Source: Hybos culiciformis
Lineage: Eukaryota; Arthropoda; Insecta; Diptera; Hybotidae
Direction of reading: 5' to 3'
NCBI GenBank assembly: GCA_964007475.1
Contig: OZ023273.1
Location: 36,454,436-36,518,435, forward strand
DNA: 64,000 nucleotides
Under the pieces are notes generated by a model. That model did not search any database. It saw only the letters and a list, made by a program, of their open reading frames with translations, and had not been told where the DNA came from. Both the position numbers and the translations under genes were made by a program. Below, one piece after another: positions 23,801-33,487 of this stretch (positions within the stretch are counted from its first letter, which is position 1; each line of letters starts with the position of its first letter).

Positions 23801-26528
23801 TAAAGACACAAAATCTTTATTGTAATGTTATTGATAAAATTGATATTAATATAAATTTTATATAATTATTAATACCATATCCGCTAATATCATTTTATAA
23901 TATTTCTACCTAATTCATGTTGTTAACAACTTCTATACAAATTTGTTTTAAAAAAGTTTGTTTTTAAAAATTTTCGAAAAAAACATTCGAGTAGGTAACG
24001 ATTCAAAAAAAAACGTGTAATGTCGAGAAAATTGAACAAATGTAACTTATAGTAAAAACCAGCTTTAACTATGTGTACAAGTAATAGCTTCAGATGTAAT
24101 GAAATGCTTTAAACTCCTTTTTGACCTCTTGAATAATGTCTAAATTCAATCAAAATATAAATATTCCCTGCTTTCAGATGAAATTATGTTTTTTGTAAGA
24201 CTTGAAAACGAAAAAAAAATTGTTATCTTGGGTTTGTCGTCAAATTAAGAAATGAGGACAATAATAGTGACAGTTATCTAGAATGTTAATTTGTTTAATC
24301 AGTCTTTCGAAATAAGAATCACCATTTTAAGATTTAATTGAAGGATATTTAGACTATAATTGAACATAAATTTGAATTCGTTTAAAGTTTTCAATACAAA
24401 TTCTTGATAAATTTAAAAAAATTGAACTCAGTTTCTTTCTCCACTATAAAAACAAGAAAAATGGAGAATAAATTATGAAAAAAATATTTTAAAATAATTA
24501 TTTTTTCTCTCACAAAAACAGAATTAGAACATTAACTACATTGACAGAACAAAAAATTATGTAAAAATTTAAATTAAAATCGGAAAATTTTGATAAAGAA
24601 GAAATCATTGCTTTTAGCAATAATTTTTCTTTTATGTATATAAAAAAATATTTTTGAAATTTTGTTTTTTTTTCATTAAAAAGAAATTTTCAAAAATATT
24701 TTTATTTAATTTGAAATTTTTTCAATTGTTTTTTTTTATTAATTTGGTATAATTTAAAAAATGATTGATAATAATAACCTTACCACAAAGTCGTCTGTGC
24801 GAATTTCGGTTTGAATCGTATCAGAATTTTTATTATTTTTACTATTTAGATTTTTTTGGTTTTCCAAATTTGAATCATTTGGATTTTTTGAATTTAATTC
24901 AATAGAATTTCTTCTATTTGGATTTTTTAAATTATCTGACTTAATATCGATATCCAGTTTATTTGTTGAATGGCCAAATGCTGATTGACCTGTTGATGTT
25001 GTCAAATCAATATCAATTCCTTTTTCATCGGATTTTGATTTTTTTCGACGTTCTTTTTCCAATTGACGCATTAATTTCTTGCTATGAGAAGTTTTTTTCA
25101 CCTGAAAAACTTCACCTTCTTCATCTGGAAAAATAGAAATTTTTTTTTGGTTTTTTGTTTTTTTTTTTTACAAAAAAGATTATAAAATGTATGTGTACCA
25201 TTTATAATGGACTAAAATTGTGAATAAAAAATATTAAGTATACCAAAAGTTTATTAATTAAAAACATAAAAAATAAAAATTAAATTTTATATTTTATTAA
25301 AATACTACCTCCAAAATTACCAACCATAGTAAAAGAATTCAATCAAAATTCAATTTAACTTGAATTTGAAGTTACCATCGTAATGAAACTTGTAGATATG
25401 CAAGTTACCATATTATTGTTGATTCAGATTATTCTGTCGGTTCATCAAAAATTTAAACACTATAATCTAAACAAGCATAAGCATACCTAAAGACCAATAA
25501 TTTTTCTTATATTGTTTTATGATTTAGTTAACAACATAATAAATTTCAAATAGTACAATCATCAAAAGCAAAATTTTCAGAGTATCGGACAAGGAAAATG
25601 TTAACAAGGGAATACCAAATTCAGATAGATACCTATAGTATAATATTCAAATCTTTGATTCTACTTAATCAAAAAAATATTTTCCTAGTAGGTATCTTTC
25701 GCATGAACATTTATCATGTGCAGATAGTAGGTAGGTAGTAGGTATACATCTTATATTTTTCTGACATTCGAATTATCGGCTTATCATTATTTTCCGATTC
25801 TAGACATTTATAATTATTATACACATGTATTATTTTGTTTTGATTTCAGACTCAAACGTTCTCAATCGTTTACTAAAATGGTTCATTGGTTTTTAACAAT
25901 TTTTTTTTATGTCAAAATTAATTTTAAACATTATGTAACCAAATCAATTTCAAATGGAAATTGGCTTCAATTAAGAATTTCCTGATATTGACCTCATTTC
26001 TCACAATTTTCTGAAATTTTAATTAACCTATAGTTTGCTAAAAAAAAAAAAAAAAGAGAAAAATTTTGTTTGATTATTTTTATTTATTTTTTTCATCAAA
26101 CTACCCTTTTCCAAAAAAAAAAAAAAAAATCAAAAGAAAATTAAAAAATGTTTGATTTTTTTTTTTTTTAATTCAATTTGAAAATGCAATAAAATGTTAC
26201 CGAAAACAGATAATAAAAAAAAAGAACGTAGGTAAATTCAAATTCTTTTCTTACCATCGTCAGCGAAACTTAAAAGTGAACTTTTCTTTGACGAACTTAA
26301 TTTTTCATCTTTATTTGATGATTTTTTTTCTTTTCTGTTGCGATCTTTTTTCGATTGCATCTGTTGATCTGCCGAGCCCGAATTACCACCACTTTTATTT
26401 TGTGTTTTCTTTTTAGAATTTTCATTGAAATCATCTCCATCCATATCCATAAATTCTATTTCATCGTCGGCATCAGCAGACGATGTGAAAACTCGACGCT
26501 GAATTGGTTTTTTTGGTTTACGAAACAT
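17801..26528 (-). CDS. PAXBP1: PAX3- and PAX7-binding protein 1 / GC-rich sequence DNA-binding factor (PAXBP1)
   Basis: Ten exons on the minus strand join in phase: 26528-26255, 25124-24784, 23291-23060, 22987-22814, 20617-19997, 19849-19298, 19104-18912, 18825-18666, 18126-17963 and 17852-17801. They give 920 residues; human PAXBP1 has about 917. The protein is nuclear. The GCFC family is linked both to PAX-dependent histone H3K4 methylation and to the intron-lariat stage of splicing. The N-terminus MFRKPKKPIQRRVF is the family signature, followed by acidic, Ser/Lys-rich disordered sequence. IPDAAMIHAARKKRQKAREQ and NEWENQQIRKGV are conserved blocks. A coiled-coil segment (about residues 400-500) precedes an Arg-rich stretch (IRRAAEREGRRTRRR), the acidic GMSSDDE motif and the helical GCFC domain (YCKIENVLKKFEIWR, YKDAFVGLCLPK, ENCWDPLSTTQTLRLI). 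Intron 4 holds a TRIM retroelement. Confidence 0.95.
21282..21575 (+). repeat. 5' LTR of the TRIM element
   Basis: A 294-bp repeat from TGTGGCGTTCGC to CGAGGAGACCA. It contains AATAAA hexamers in its second half (for example within GAATTAAATAAAAATTAG). It matches the right copy at about 288 of 294 positions by eye. Confidence 0.9.
21576..22055 (+). repeat. Multiple PBS-like TAAAGTGG.GAC...GTC.ACAC motifs in the TRIM interior
   Basis: The segment directly after the left LTR (TAAAGTGGTGACTCCGTC, from 21575) recurs with small changes near 21661, 21710, 21762 and 22030. Each copy is followed by CGACAC or CAACAC, and most lie close to a CACCCACTTCG block. Only the first is placed to act as a primer-binding site. 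The others look like products of internal duplication. Confidence 0.7.
21787..21996 (+). repeat. 21-bp tandem array (10 units) with a 105-bp higher-order repeat
   Basis: Ten contiguous 21-bp units are built on CACGACCGCAGCCCGTCAAC plus one base. Because 21 is divisible by 3 and there are no stops, the plus frame reads TRPQPVN repeated (open from 21714 to 21983), and one minus frame is open as well. Unit variants 2-3-4 reappear as units 7-8-9, indicating that a block of five units was duplicated. There is no evidence of translation beyond the open frame. Confidence 0.85.
22162..22173 (+). other. Polypurine tract of the TRIM element
   Basis: AGCGGGGGAATA directly abuts the TGTGGCG start of the right LTR. 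This is the position and composition of a plus-strand priming site in LTR retrotransposons. Confidence 0.8.
22174..22467 (+). repeat. 3' LTR of the TRIM element
   Basis: A 294-bp repeat from TGTGGCG to CGAATAGACCA, followed at once by the TATACA target duplication. Differences from the left copy are single-base changes with no length change, so the two copies are recently separated. Confidence 0.9.
23292..24783 (-). other. PAXBP1 intron 2
   Basis: A 1.5-kb AT-rich intron between exons 2 and 3, with donor GTG|gtaagg and acceptor tttttatag. Open frames at 23624-23809 have no supporting features. Nothing else was recognised. Confidence 0.6.
25125..26254 (-). other. PAXBP1 intron 1
   Basis: A 1.1-kb intron between exons 1 and 2, with donor GATG|gtaaga and acceptor tttttccag. 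It contains long A/T runs near 26041-26170 and a TAGGTAGGTAGTAGGTA microsatellite-like patch near 25725-25745. No gene was found. Confidence 0.6.
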
Positions 26529-26963
26529 TTTTATTTATATTTGTTTTCTTATTTTTCTTTAATTAATTTTTAATTTCATTTATTTATTTATTTATTTTTT
26601 TTTAATTAACACTTTTGTTCTCCTTTTTATATTTTTTATTAATTTGAAAATTGGAAAAATCAATTTTCTGTTCATGCAAATGCAAAACTTTTGATTGATT
26701 AATGATGAATGACTGATGGATGAGGAAAAAAATAAGAACAAACAATTGACATTTGGATTAATTCGAAAATGGCAGTCAACCCCCAGAGCCACCTATTATC
26801 GAATTCTCAGTTGAGTGTTTTTTGTTTTCGAAAATGTGGATTATAACTTTCTAAATAGATTTTCAAAACTTCCCTATGATCATATGACCATGACTTGATA
26901 ATCCCACTTTAAAGTTGATGACATCCATAATTCCATAGAAATTTTTACAAAAATTTAAAAATT

Positions 26964-27218
26964 TCAATTTTGTTTATTTTTTTTTATTTCATTCAAATTA
27001 AAGAAGTAAGTTTTCTGATTATATGTTTTTTCGTTGTCGAACTTGGCGATAGCTGGGAGCAGTGCATTGCGAATTTTAATAGCCTCAGCGCAAGTTCCTA
27101 GTCTGCCTTTGTGTTTGCGCCATTGTAGAGTTAGTTCTAGACCGCGTGCATTTTTCTTCCTGTTTTTTCGTAATTCGTTTTCGAAAACCATAGAGATGAA
27201 AATAAAAGGAATAACCAC
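26964..27218 (-). other. Coding-like island upstream of PAXBP1
   Basis: An open minus frame of 84 codons lies in locally GC-balanced sequence (about 27030-27160). It reads LELTLQWRKHKGRLGTCAEA and IKIRNALLPAIAKF, which has the look of real protein, unlike the Lys/Asn/Phe-rich random frames elsewhere. No family was recognised. It could be a retrocopy fragment, a transposon remnant or a small unspliced exon. The N-terminal and C-terminal parts are AT-driven. Confidence 0.3.
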
Positions 27219-27556
27219 GTTACAAGGAAATTTTCATCTTCTATTGGCCAACCTACTTTGCAACCATTATTAAATTAATTGTTCGTCAATAAATATGTAA
27301 TATCATGTTCAAACATCAAAATTTAAACTATAAAATTTTATAGTTTAAGCAAACCGTTCAAACATAAAATAAAATTAAACTAGTGTTATTTTGTCAACTA
27401 AATTTTTTTTTGTTATTATTTAAATTTTTTATTATGATTTTTTTGTATGAGTAGAAATTTTTTTTTATTTTTTCACCACATATTTTATTTTGCCCGACTT
27501 TATCTACATAAATTATGCTATGAATTATTACATATAATTAATTTCACTTTTGCTTA

Positions 27557-27857
27557 GGGGCTGTTCACAAATTACGTAACGGCCTAGGGGGGGTTTGAAA
27601 ATTTGTTACGGTTTGTTACGAGGGGGGGGGGGGGGGGGGTGTTTAAAAAATGTTATGTTTTAAATCTAAATTTTAAATCTAAATTTTAAATCTAAATTTT
27701 AAATCTAAAAAATTGTTCTAAAAGTAATTTAAAAACTTTTGTTACGTTATCCTTAGGAGGGGGGCGGGGGTGGGTTGGAATTTGTTACGATCTGTTACTA
27801 GGGGGGGGGGGGGTTAAAAAACGGCAAAAAAGCGTTACATAATTTGTGAACAGTCCC
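27557..27857. mobile_element. PIF/Harbinger-type MITE, copy 1
   Basis: A 301-bp element with inverted ends GGGGCTGTTCACAAATTACG and, on the other strand, GGGACTGTTCACAAATTATG. It is flanked by TTA on both sides. A TWA target duplication and GGGGCTGTTC-like ends are typical of PIF/Harbinger. The interior has long G runs (from about 27623 and near 27802) and a fourfold 13-bp repeat TTTTAAATCTAAA (about 27658-27709) that copy 2 lacks. No transposase is present. Confidence 0.85.
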
Positions 27858-28185
27858 TTACTGCTTTCATTTTCTAGTTTTAATAAGTAGTTTTAGCTTA
27901 AACTGGTGTAACTAACTACAGAAATTTTGTATGCCAGAAACCAAAACTACACTAGTTTAAGCTTAAACTATATAATTTTGGGCCTGTTTGAACGCCGTAT
28001 AAATTTATGATATATGGAAAGATATTTCCGGTCTTTTGTTATTTTCAATTTTTTTTACATTTTATGTAAATTTTAATAGCAACAATTAAACATACGTACA
28101 TATATGTATTTCGAATTATGAAACTTCATAAAACAACTATTAAGTTAAAAATACAAATTAATAACATTCAGAATATTCAACGGGG

Positions 28186-28540
28186 GTTGGACATTTGTCC
28201 GCGGGACATTTGTCCGGGATTTATTTTTGTATCGCGGACATAAAAATGACATTTGTCAGCGAATCGAAATGACTTTTGTCCGCCGCGGACAAATGTCATT
28301 TTGCAAAATGTGGGCTAAAAACTGAAAAATCAATCGCGGACAAATGACATTTTGAAAAATGACATCTGTCCGCTAAAAATTTAAAATTTCAAACGCGGAC
28401 AAATGACATTTGTGTGCTAAAAATTTTAAAAATCAATCGCCAAAATGACATTTTGCTAAAGTTTGAAAATTCAATAGCGGACAAATGTCATTTTGCAAAA
28501 TGTCATTTGTCTGCTCATTTTGTGACATTTGTTCGAGAAG
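28186..28540. repeat. Tandem and inverted array of (GC)GGACAAATGTCATTTTG units
   Basis: GCGGACAAATG or its reverse CATTTGTCCGC occurs repeatedly across about 350 bp. An exact 26-bp copy is found at 28285-28310 and 28477-28502. Units are joined by AT-rich linkers such as GCTAAAAA...AAATCAATC with an irregular period of about 50-60 bp. The motif ACAAATGTC is itself nearly palindromic, so the array can fold in many ways. The family is unknown. Confidence 0.7.
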
Positions 28541-29826
28541 TTGTCACGGCGCCTAATCAACATACAAGACGACTGTTTTCGTAAAATCGTTGTTTTAATA
28601 AAAATACTTCCAACTTTTGAAGCATTTGACATTCCTATTAAATTTTTAATCTATGGTCGAAAACGAAATTTCCAGAAATTTCGAATTCTATAAAAACCTG
28701 CAGATTTTCGAAATTCCTACTTATTTTAAAATAAATAAAAGTCTCATTTACATCATTCAAGTGAAGTGCGGAAAAAAAGATTTCAATTTTTTTTTGTTGA
28801 AAAGGAAAGAAGTTTTTGGAACACAAAGAAGAATTCAATTTTGAATTTAATTAAAAGAGAAAAATATTTTATAATTCAATTTTTTTTTAAAAAAGAAATA
28901 AAAAGTAAGTAAATTAATTAGTTTTAGTTTATTTTTTTTATATAAAATTTAATCTTGATTTTTTTAATGGAAAATTAAATTTAATAAAAAAAAAATGGGC
29001 GTTTTTTAAATTAAAGATTAAAGTTTCTTTTTTTTAGTTATTTTATTTTATTGATTTTATGATTAATTAAAATTTAAATGTTAAGCAAATTTTTTGTTCT
29101 TTATAAAAGAAACCTCGCCTTGGAATTTTCTAGAAAGAAAGGAAAAAAAACCTAACCTCAAAAAAAATATTTTTTTTTCTGGAAAATTTTTAAAATTAAC
29201 CAAATTTTTTATGACTATCACGACTTTAATAATTAAGCATAGCATTTATTTGGAAGAAAACTTGATTTTTGGAGAAATTAAATCAAAATCGATATACGAC
29301 GATACCAAAAAAAAAAGTAAACTCCTGCCCATTCGAAAATTTTCGACACATGGTCCTTGACACCTTGACAAAAAAAAAATATGGTGAGGGCTTGGATTAG
29401 TCTCATGGCTTGTCAACACAATTTTTCTTTTTTTTTTTATCAAAAAATTTTGTTTTTTGCAACGAGAAGAATGGAATTTTTTCTCGATTATGCAATGCTT
29501 AAAGTGTGGAAATTTTTTTTTCTACACGTGTGGAACATGTGACAAAATTCTGGGGTGGACACGCGTGTTCGTTACACACAAAAAAAGATTCATGAAGAAT
29601 TAAGAAAAAATAATTCATAAGTTTGACATTTTTGATCAATAAATTGGTTAATAGCAAAGATTCCCTTAATGCTTCTTTTTTCTTGCTAAAGGTCCCTGCC
29701 TAAAATTATATGAAACTCAAAAATTTTGATCTTTACTAGCTTTAACAAGACAGTAATTTAAAAATAATTTTTTTTGAAAAAACACAATTTTACCTTCTTT
29801 TTTTGATTTTCTATGTATTTAAATAG

Positions 29827-29952
29827 GTCTGTCCACCTTCCTCAGCGGTTTTCGAAGGTGGATTTTACCTTCTTTTTTAAAATGATTTTCCGAATAAGTA
29901 TTTAAATCGACTTTGTCCACCTTCGAAAACCGCTGAGGACGATGGACAGAGG
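29827..29952. repeat. Inverted repeat with about 33-bp arms
   Basis: The left arm TGTCCACCTTCCTCAGCGG... (from about 29829) pairs with the right arm ending CCGCTGAGGACGATGGACA (to about 29951), with only a few mismatches. The loop is about 55 bases. A second pairing (TTTTCCGAATA inside the loop with TATTCGGAAAA just to the right) overlaps it, so two alternative stems are possible. Arms are GC-richer than the surroundings. Confidence 0.65.
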
Positions 29953-31519
29953 CCATTGAAAAAGACGTATTCGGAAAATTATTAGAAATTTTTTTTATTT
30001 TTAAATATTTTGAAAGATTTTACGTGATTCAAAAAGTAAAAATTATTATTACTATTATTAAGGTTAGATGGTCGAGAACACATTTTTCTATAAAATCAAT
30101 ATTTTGAAAAAGTTATGAAGTGACATTTATTATTTTAATCCATATAACAACCTAAGTAACATTCGTTAAGGCACCTTCACCTTATTGAAAAATTATTTCA
30201 GAAACTAAAAACTTATTCTCTGTTTTGGAGGGAAAATATGGCATCAAAACCTTAACTTCATTTCTTTATTGATATCTACATATGAGTACAATTTTTTTCC
30301 CCTGTTTAAAAAAAAAAACTGGTTTTCTTGTTTCTAGAAGAGTTTTCTTGTGTACTGATGACATTTCATTGAATGTTGTGAAAAAAAATGTCAGCATCGA
30401 TGATTCATACCTAGGTATTAAATTAGTAGTTTTTTTCCCTTTATTAAATTTTTGTTTTTGTTTCTTTGTTTGAATTGAATGATGTGTACCCAGTAACCTT
30501 TTAAGATTAATGTTCCACGAAACCATATTTATATTTCACAAAATTTTCTAATAATTTTTTTTAATTAAAAATCGATATTGATAAAATATTAGTTTATCTA
30601 TCTATAAAAAAATCAATAATAAAAAAAAAAGTTTATATTTTTTATTTTTTTCCATGTGACTTAACAAATGAATTGTTTAAATTCATAAAAAAGTATAATT
30701 CACAAAACAAAATTAATATTAATTTTTAATTATCCTCTATCTATATTGTACCCTTCTCTACTACCATTCCTTCACAAACTTTATTGTCTGCAAGGTTTAA
30801 TATTTTGCATAATACTAATTAAATTAGGTAATAATTTTACTAATGTAAGTCTTACTAATTAATAAGGATTGAAATATGGTGTGATTAGAATGATGAAGAG
30901 CTATTATTAGATACACAAAAGATTAAACTGTATGTCGATTAATAGTTTGTAAAAGTATCTGAAACATTGTTAAATTCGAAGTATATCAAAAAAAAAACAT
31001 TAAGTATACCTATCAAATTGATTATGTTCGGATATTTCAAAAAATATATGTAGATGTTCTATTCTTCAATATATAACCTACCTACCTATGAAGTGTTTTT
31101 TCGAAATTAAAAAAAAATTTTTTTGAGTATTTTTTTAACATTAGATAAAAAAAAAATTTACTTACCATTTCTGTGAATGGAATGAATAAATGTTGCTATT
31201 TCAGAAACGTATTGTTTTTGTGAAAGTTCAAAATTTCATTGAAAAGTTAAATTTTTCCACGGAAATCACTCAAAATACGGTCAAGGTTGAGTATTTCAAT
31301 TATCTAACCATGCTAAACGCAATTTTGAAAAGCTTTATTATTTATGAGCTACATATTAAATTTAATTAAAATATTTACGTCACATTTATACGTAGTAAAA
31401 CATCAGATTTATTTTTATGAAATTACGTCTCGTTTATGTGTGTTGCTAATCAAATAAAATAAAATAAAAGTTAGTAAAAAAATTTTTTTTTTTTTTTTAA
31501 TTTTAGACTAAACACAAAG

Positions 31520-33487
31520 ATGTCAAAAGCCCCAGCTGTAGGTATTGATTTGGGTACAACCTATTCATGTGTTGGTGTCTTCCAACATGGAAAAGTTGAA
31601 ATTATCGCTAATGATCAGGGTAATAGAACAACACCATCTTATGTGGCCTTCACAGAGACTGAACGTCTCATCGGAGATGCTGCCAAAAATCAAGTTGCTA
31701 TGAATCCAAGCAATACAATTTTTGATGCCAAACGTTTAATTGGACGCAAATTTGAAGATGCAACTGTACAAGCTGATATGAAACATTGGCCATTCGAAGT
31801 TGTTAATGCTGAAACAAAACCAAAAATTCAGGTTATGTACAAAGATGAAAAGAAAACATTCTTCCCAGAAGAAATCTCATCAATGGTATTAACTAAAATG
31901 AAGGAAACTGCCGAAGCATATTTAGGTAAAACAGTTACAAATGCTGTTATTACTGTTCCAGCATATTTCAATGATTCTCAGCGTCAAGCAACAAAAGATG
32001 CCGGCACTATTGCTGGTTTAAATGTTTTGCGTATTATTAATGAGCCAACTGCAGCAGCTATTGCGTACGGTTTAGATAAGAAAGCTGCTGGAGAACGTAA
32101 TGTATTGATTTTTGATTTAGGCGGTGGTACTTTTGATGTATCAATTCTCTCCATTGACGACGGTATTTTTGAAGTCAAATCAACTGCTGGAGATACCCAT
32201 TTGGGTGGTGAAGATTTCGATAATCGCTTGGTAACACATTTTGTCCAAGAATTTAAGCGTAAACATAAAAAAGACTTGACTTCAAACAAACGTGCTTTAC
32301 GTCGTTTGAGAACAGCTTGCGAACGCGCAAAACGTACTTTATCGTCCAGCACACAAGCCAGTATTGAAATCGATTCATTATTTGAGGGCACAGATTTCTA
32401 CACATCGATAACTCGAGCCCGTTTCGAAGAATTGAATGCAGATTTATTCCGCTCAACCATGGAACCAGTTGAAAAAGCTATTCGTGATGCTAAATTAGAT
32501 AAATCAGCAATTCACGATATTGTATTGGTTGGTGGCTCAACTCGTATTCCAAAAGTTCAACGTCTACTCCAAGATTTCTTTAATGGTAAAGAATTGAACA
32601 AATCTATTAATCCAGATGAGGCTGTAGCTTATGGTGCTGCTGTTCAAGCTGCCATCTTGCACGGTGATAAGTCTCAAGAAGTTCAAGATTTATTGCTGTT
32701 GGACGTTACACCTTTATCATTGGGTATTGAAACCGCCGGAGGTGTTATGTCTGTCCTAATTAAACGTAATACAACCATTCCAACAAAACAAACTCAAACA
32801 TTCACCACTTATTCGGATAATCAACCTGGTGTATTGATTCAAGTTTATGAAGGTGAACGTGCTATGACCAAAGATAACAATTTGTTAGGTAAATTCGAAT
32901 TAAGTGGTATTCCACCTGCACCACGAGGTGTTCCTCAAATTGAGGTGACATTTGATATTGATGCCAACGGTATTCTTAATGTAACAGCCTTAGAACGTTC
33001 CACAAATAAAGAAAACAAAATCACAATTACAAATGATAAGGGACGTTTGAGCAAAGAAGAAATTGAACGTATGGTTAATGATGCTGAAAAATACCGGAGT
33101 GAAGATGAAAAACAACGTGAAACAATTGCTTCTAAAAATGCATTGGAATCATATTGCTTCAACATGAAAGCTACATTGGAAGAAGAAAATCTGAAAGGCA
33201 AGATTACTGACAGCGATCGTACTACAATTATGGATAAATGTAATGAAACTATCAAATGGTTGGATGCAAACCAATTGGCCGACAAAGAAGAATATGAGCA
33301 TCGTCAAAAAGAATTGGAAGCTGTATGCAGCCCAATCATTACCAAATTATATCAAGGCGCTGGTGGAGCTGGTGGTATGCCTGGTGGTATGCCCGGTGGT
33401 ATGCCAGGAGGATTCCCAGGTGGCGCACCTGGCGCTGGTGCTGCCCCAGGTGGAGGTTCAGGACCTACCATCGAAGAAGTTGATTAA
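31520..33487 (+). CDS. Hsc70-4: Heat shock cognate 70, cytosolic (Hsc70-4 / HSPA8)
   Basis: An uninterrupted 655-residue frame, the usual length for the family. It is an ATP-dependent chaperone of cytosol and nucleus. It folds nascent chains, works with J-proteins and nucleotide-exchange factors, and uncoats clathrin. The nucleotide-binding domain shows GIDLGTTYS (residues 8-16), the phosphate-2 region [14 protein letters not shown] and [14 protein letters not shown]. The linker [15 protein letters not shown] is intact. The substrate-binding domain and lid follow, with a GGMPGG repeat tail. The terminal IEEVD is the TPR co-chaperone anchor and marks a cytosolic form; there is no signal peptide or KDEL. 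Codon use is more GC-rich than its neighbours, as expected for high expression. A splice acceptor (31501-31506) lies 13 bases before the ATG, so the 5' UTR is spliced, as in constitutive cognates rather than intronless inducible Hsp70. Confidence 0.97.
   Translation: MSKAPAVGIDLGTTYSCVGVFQHGKVEIIANDQGNRTTPSYVAFTETERLIGDAAKNQVAMNPSNTIFDAKRLIGRKFEDATVQADMKHWPFEVVNAETKPKIQVMYKDEKKTFFPEEISSMVLTKMKETAEAYLGKTVTNAVITVPAYFNDSQRQATKDAGTIAGLNVLRIINEPTAAAIAYGLDKKAAGERNVLIFDLGGGTFDVSILSIDDGIFEVKSTAGDTHLGGEDFDNRLVTHFVQEFKRKHKKDLTSNKRALRRLRTACERAKRTLSSSTQASIEIDSLFEGTDFYTSITRARFEELNADLFRSTMEPVEKAIRDAKLDKSAIHDIVLVGGSTRIPKVQRLLQDFFNGKELNKSINPDEAVAYGAAVQAAILHGDKSQEVQDLLLLDVTPLSLGIETAGGVMSVLIKRNTTIPTKQTQTFTTYSDNQPGVLIQVYEGERAMTKDNNLLGKFELSGIPPAPRGVPQIEVTFDIDANGILNVTALERSTNKENKITITNDKGRLSKEEIERMVNDAEKYRSEDEKQRETIASKNALESYCFNMKATLEEENLKGKITDSDRTTIMDKCNETIKWLDANQLADKEEYEHRQKELEAVCSPIITKLYQGAGGAGGMPGGMPGGMPGGFPGGAPGAGAAPGGGSGPTIEEVD

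Larger units (their letters stand above)
26529..31519. other. Intergenic region between PAXBP1 and Hsc70-4, rich in repeats
   Basis: These divergent genes are 5 kb apart. The region contains a coding-like island at 26964-27218, a Harbinger-type MITE (27557-27857), an ACAAATGTC array (28186-28540) and a hairpin (29827-29952). An acceptor ttttag at 31501-31506 shows that Hsc70-4 has a 5' UTR intron, so its promoter must lie somewhere upstream here. I could not place its noncoding first exon. Confidence 0.5.

Noticed and set aside
31215..31250. Possible heat-shock element upstream of Hsc70-4 (GAAAGTTC ... TTTC)
   Set aside because: Only two adjacent nGAAn-type units are present and spacing then fails; it lies within the presumed 5' UTR intron, and such matches are common in AT-rich DNA.
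31984..33285. Long minus-strand frames opposite Hsc70-4
   Set aside because: Antisense shadows of a strongly coding plus-strand gene, with no family signal or splice context.
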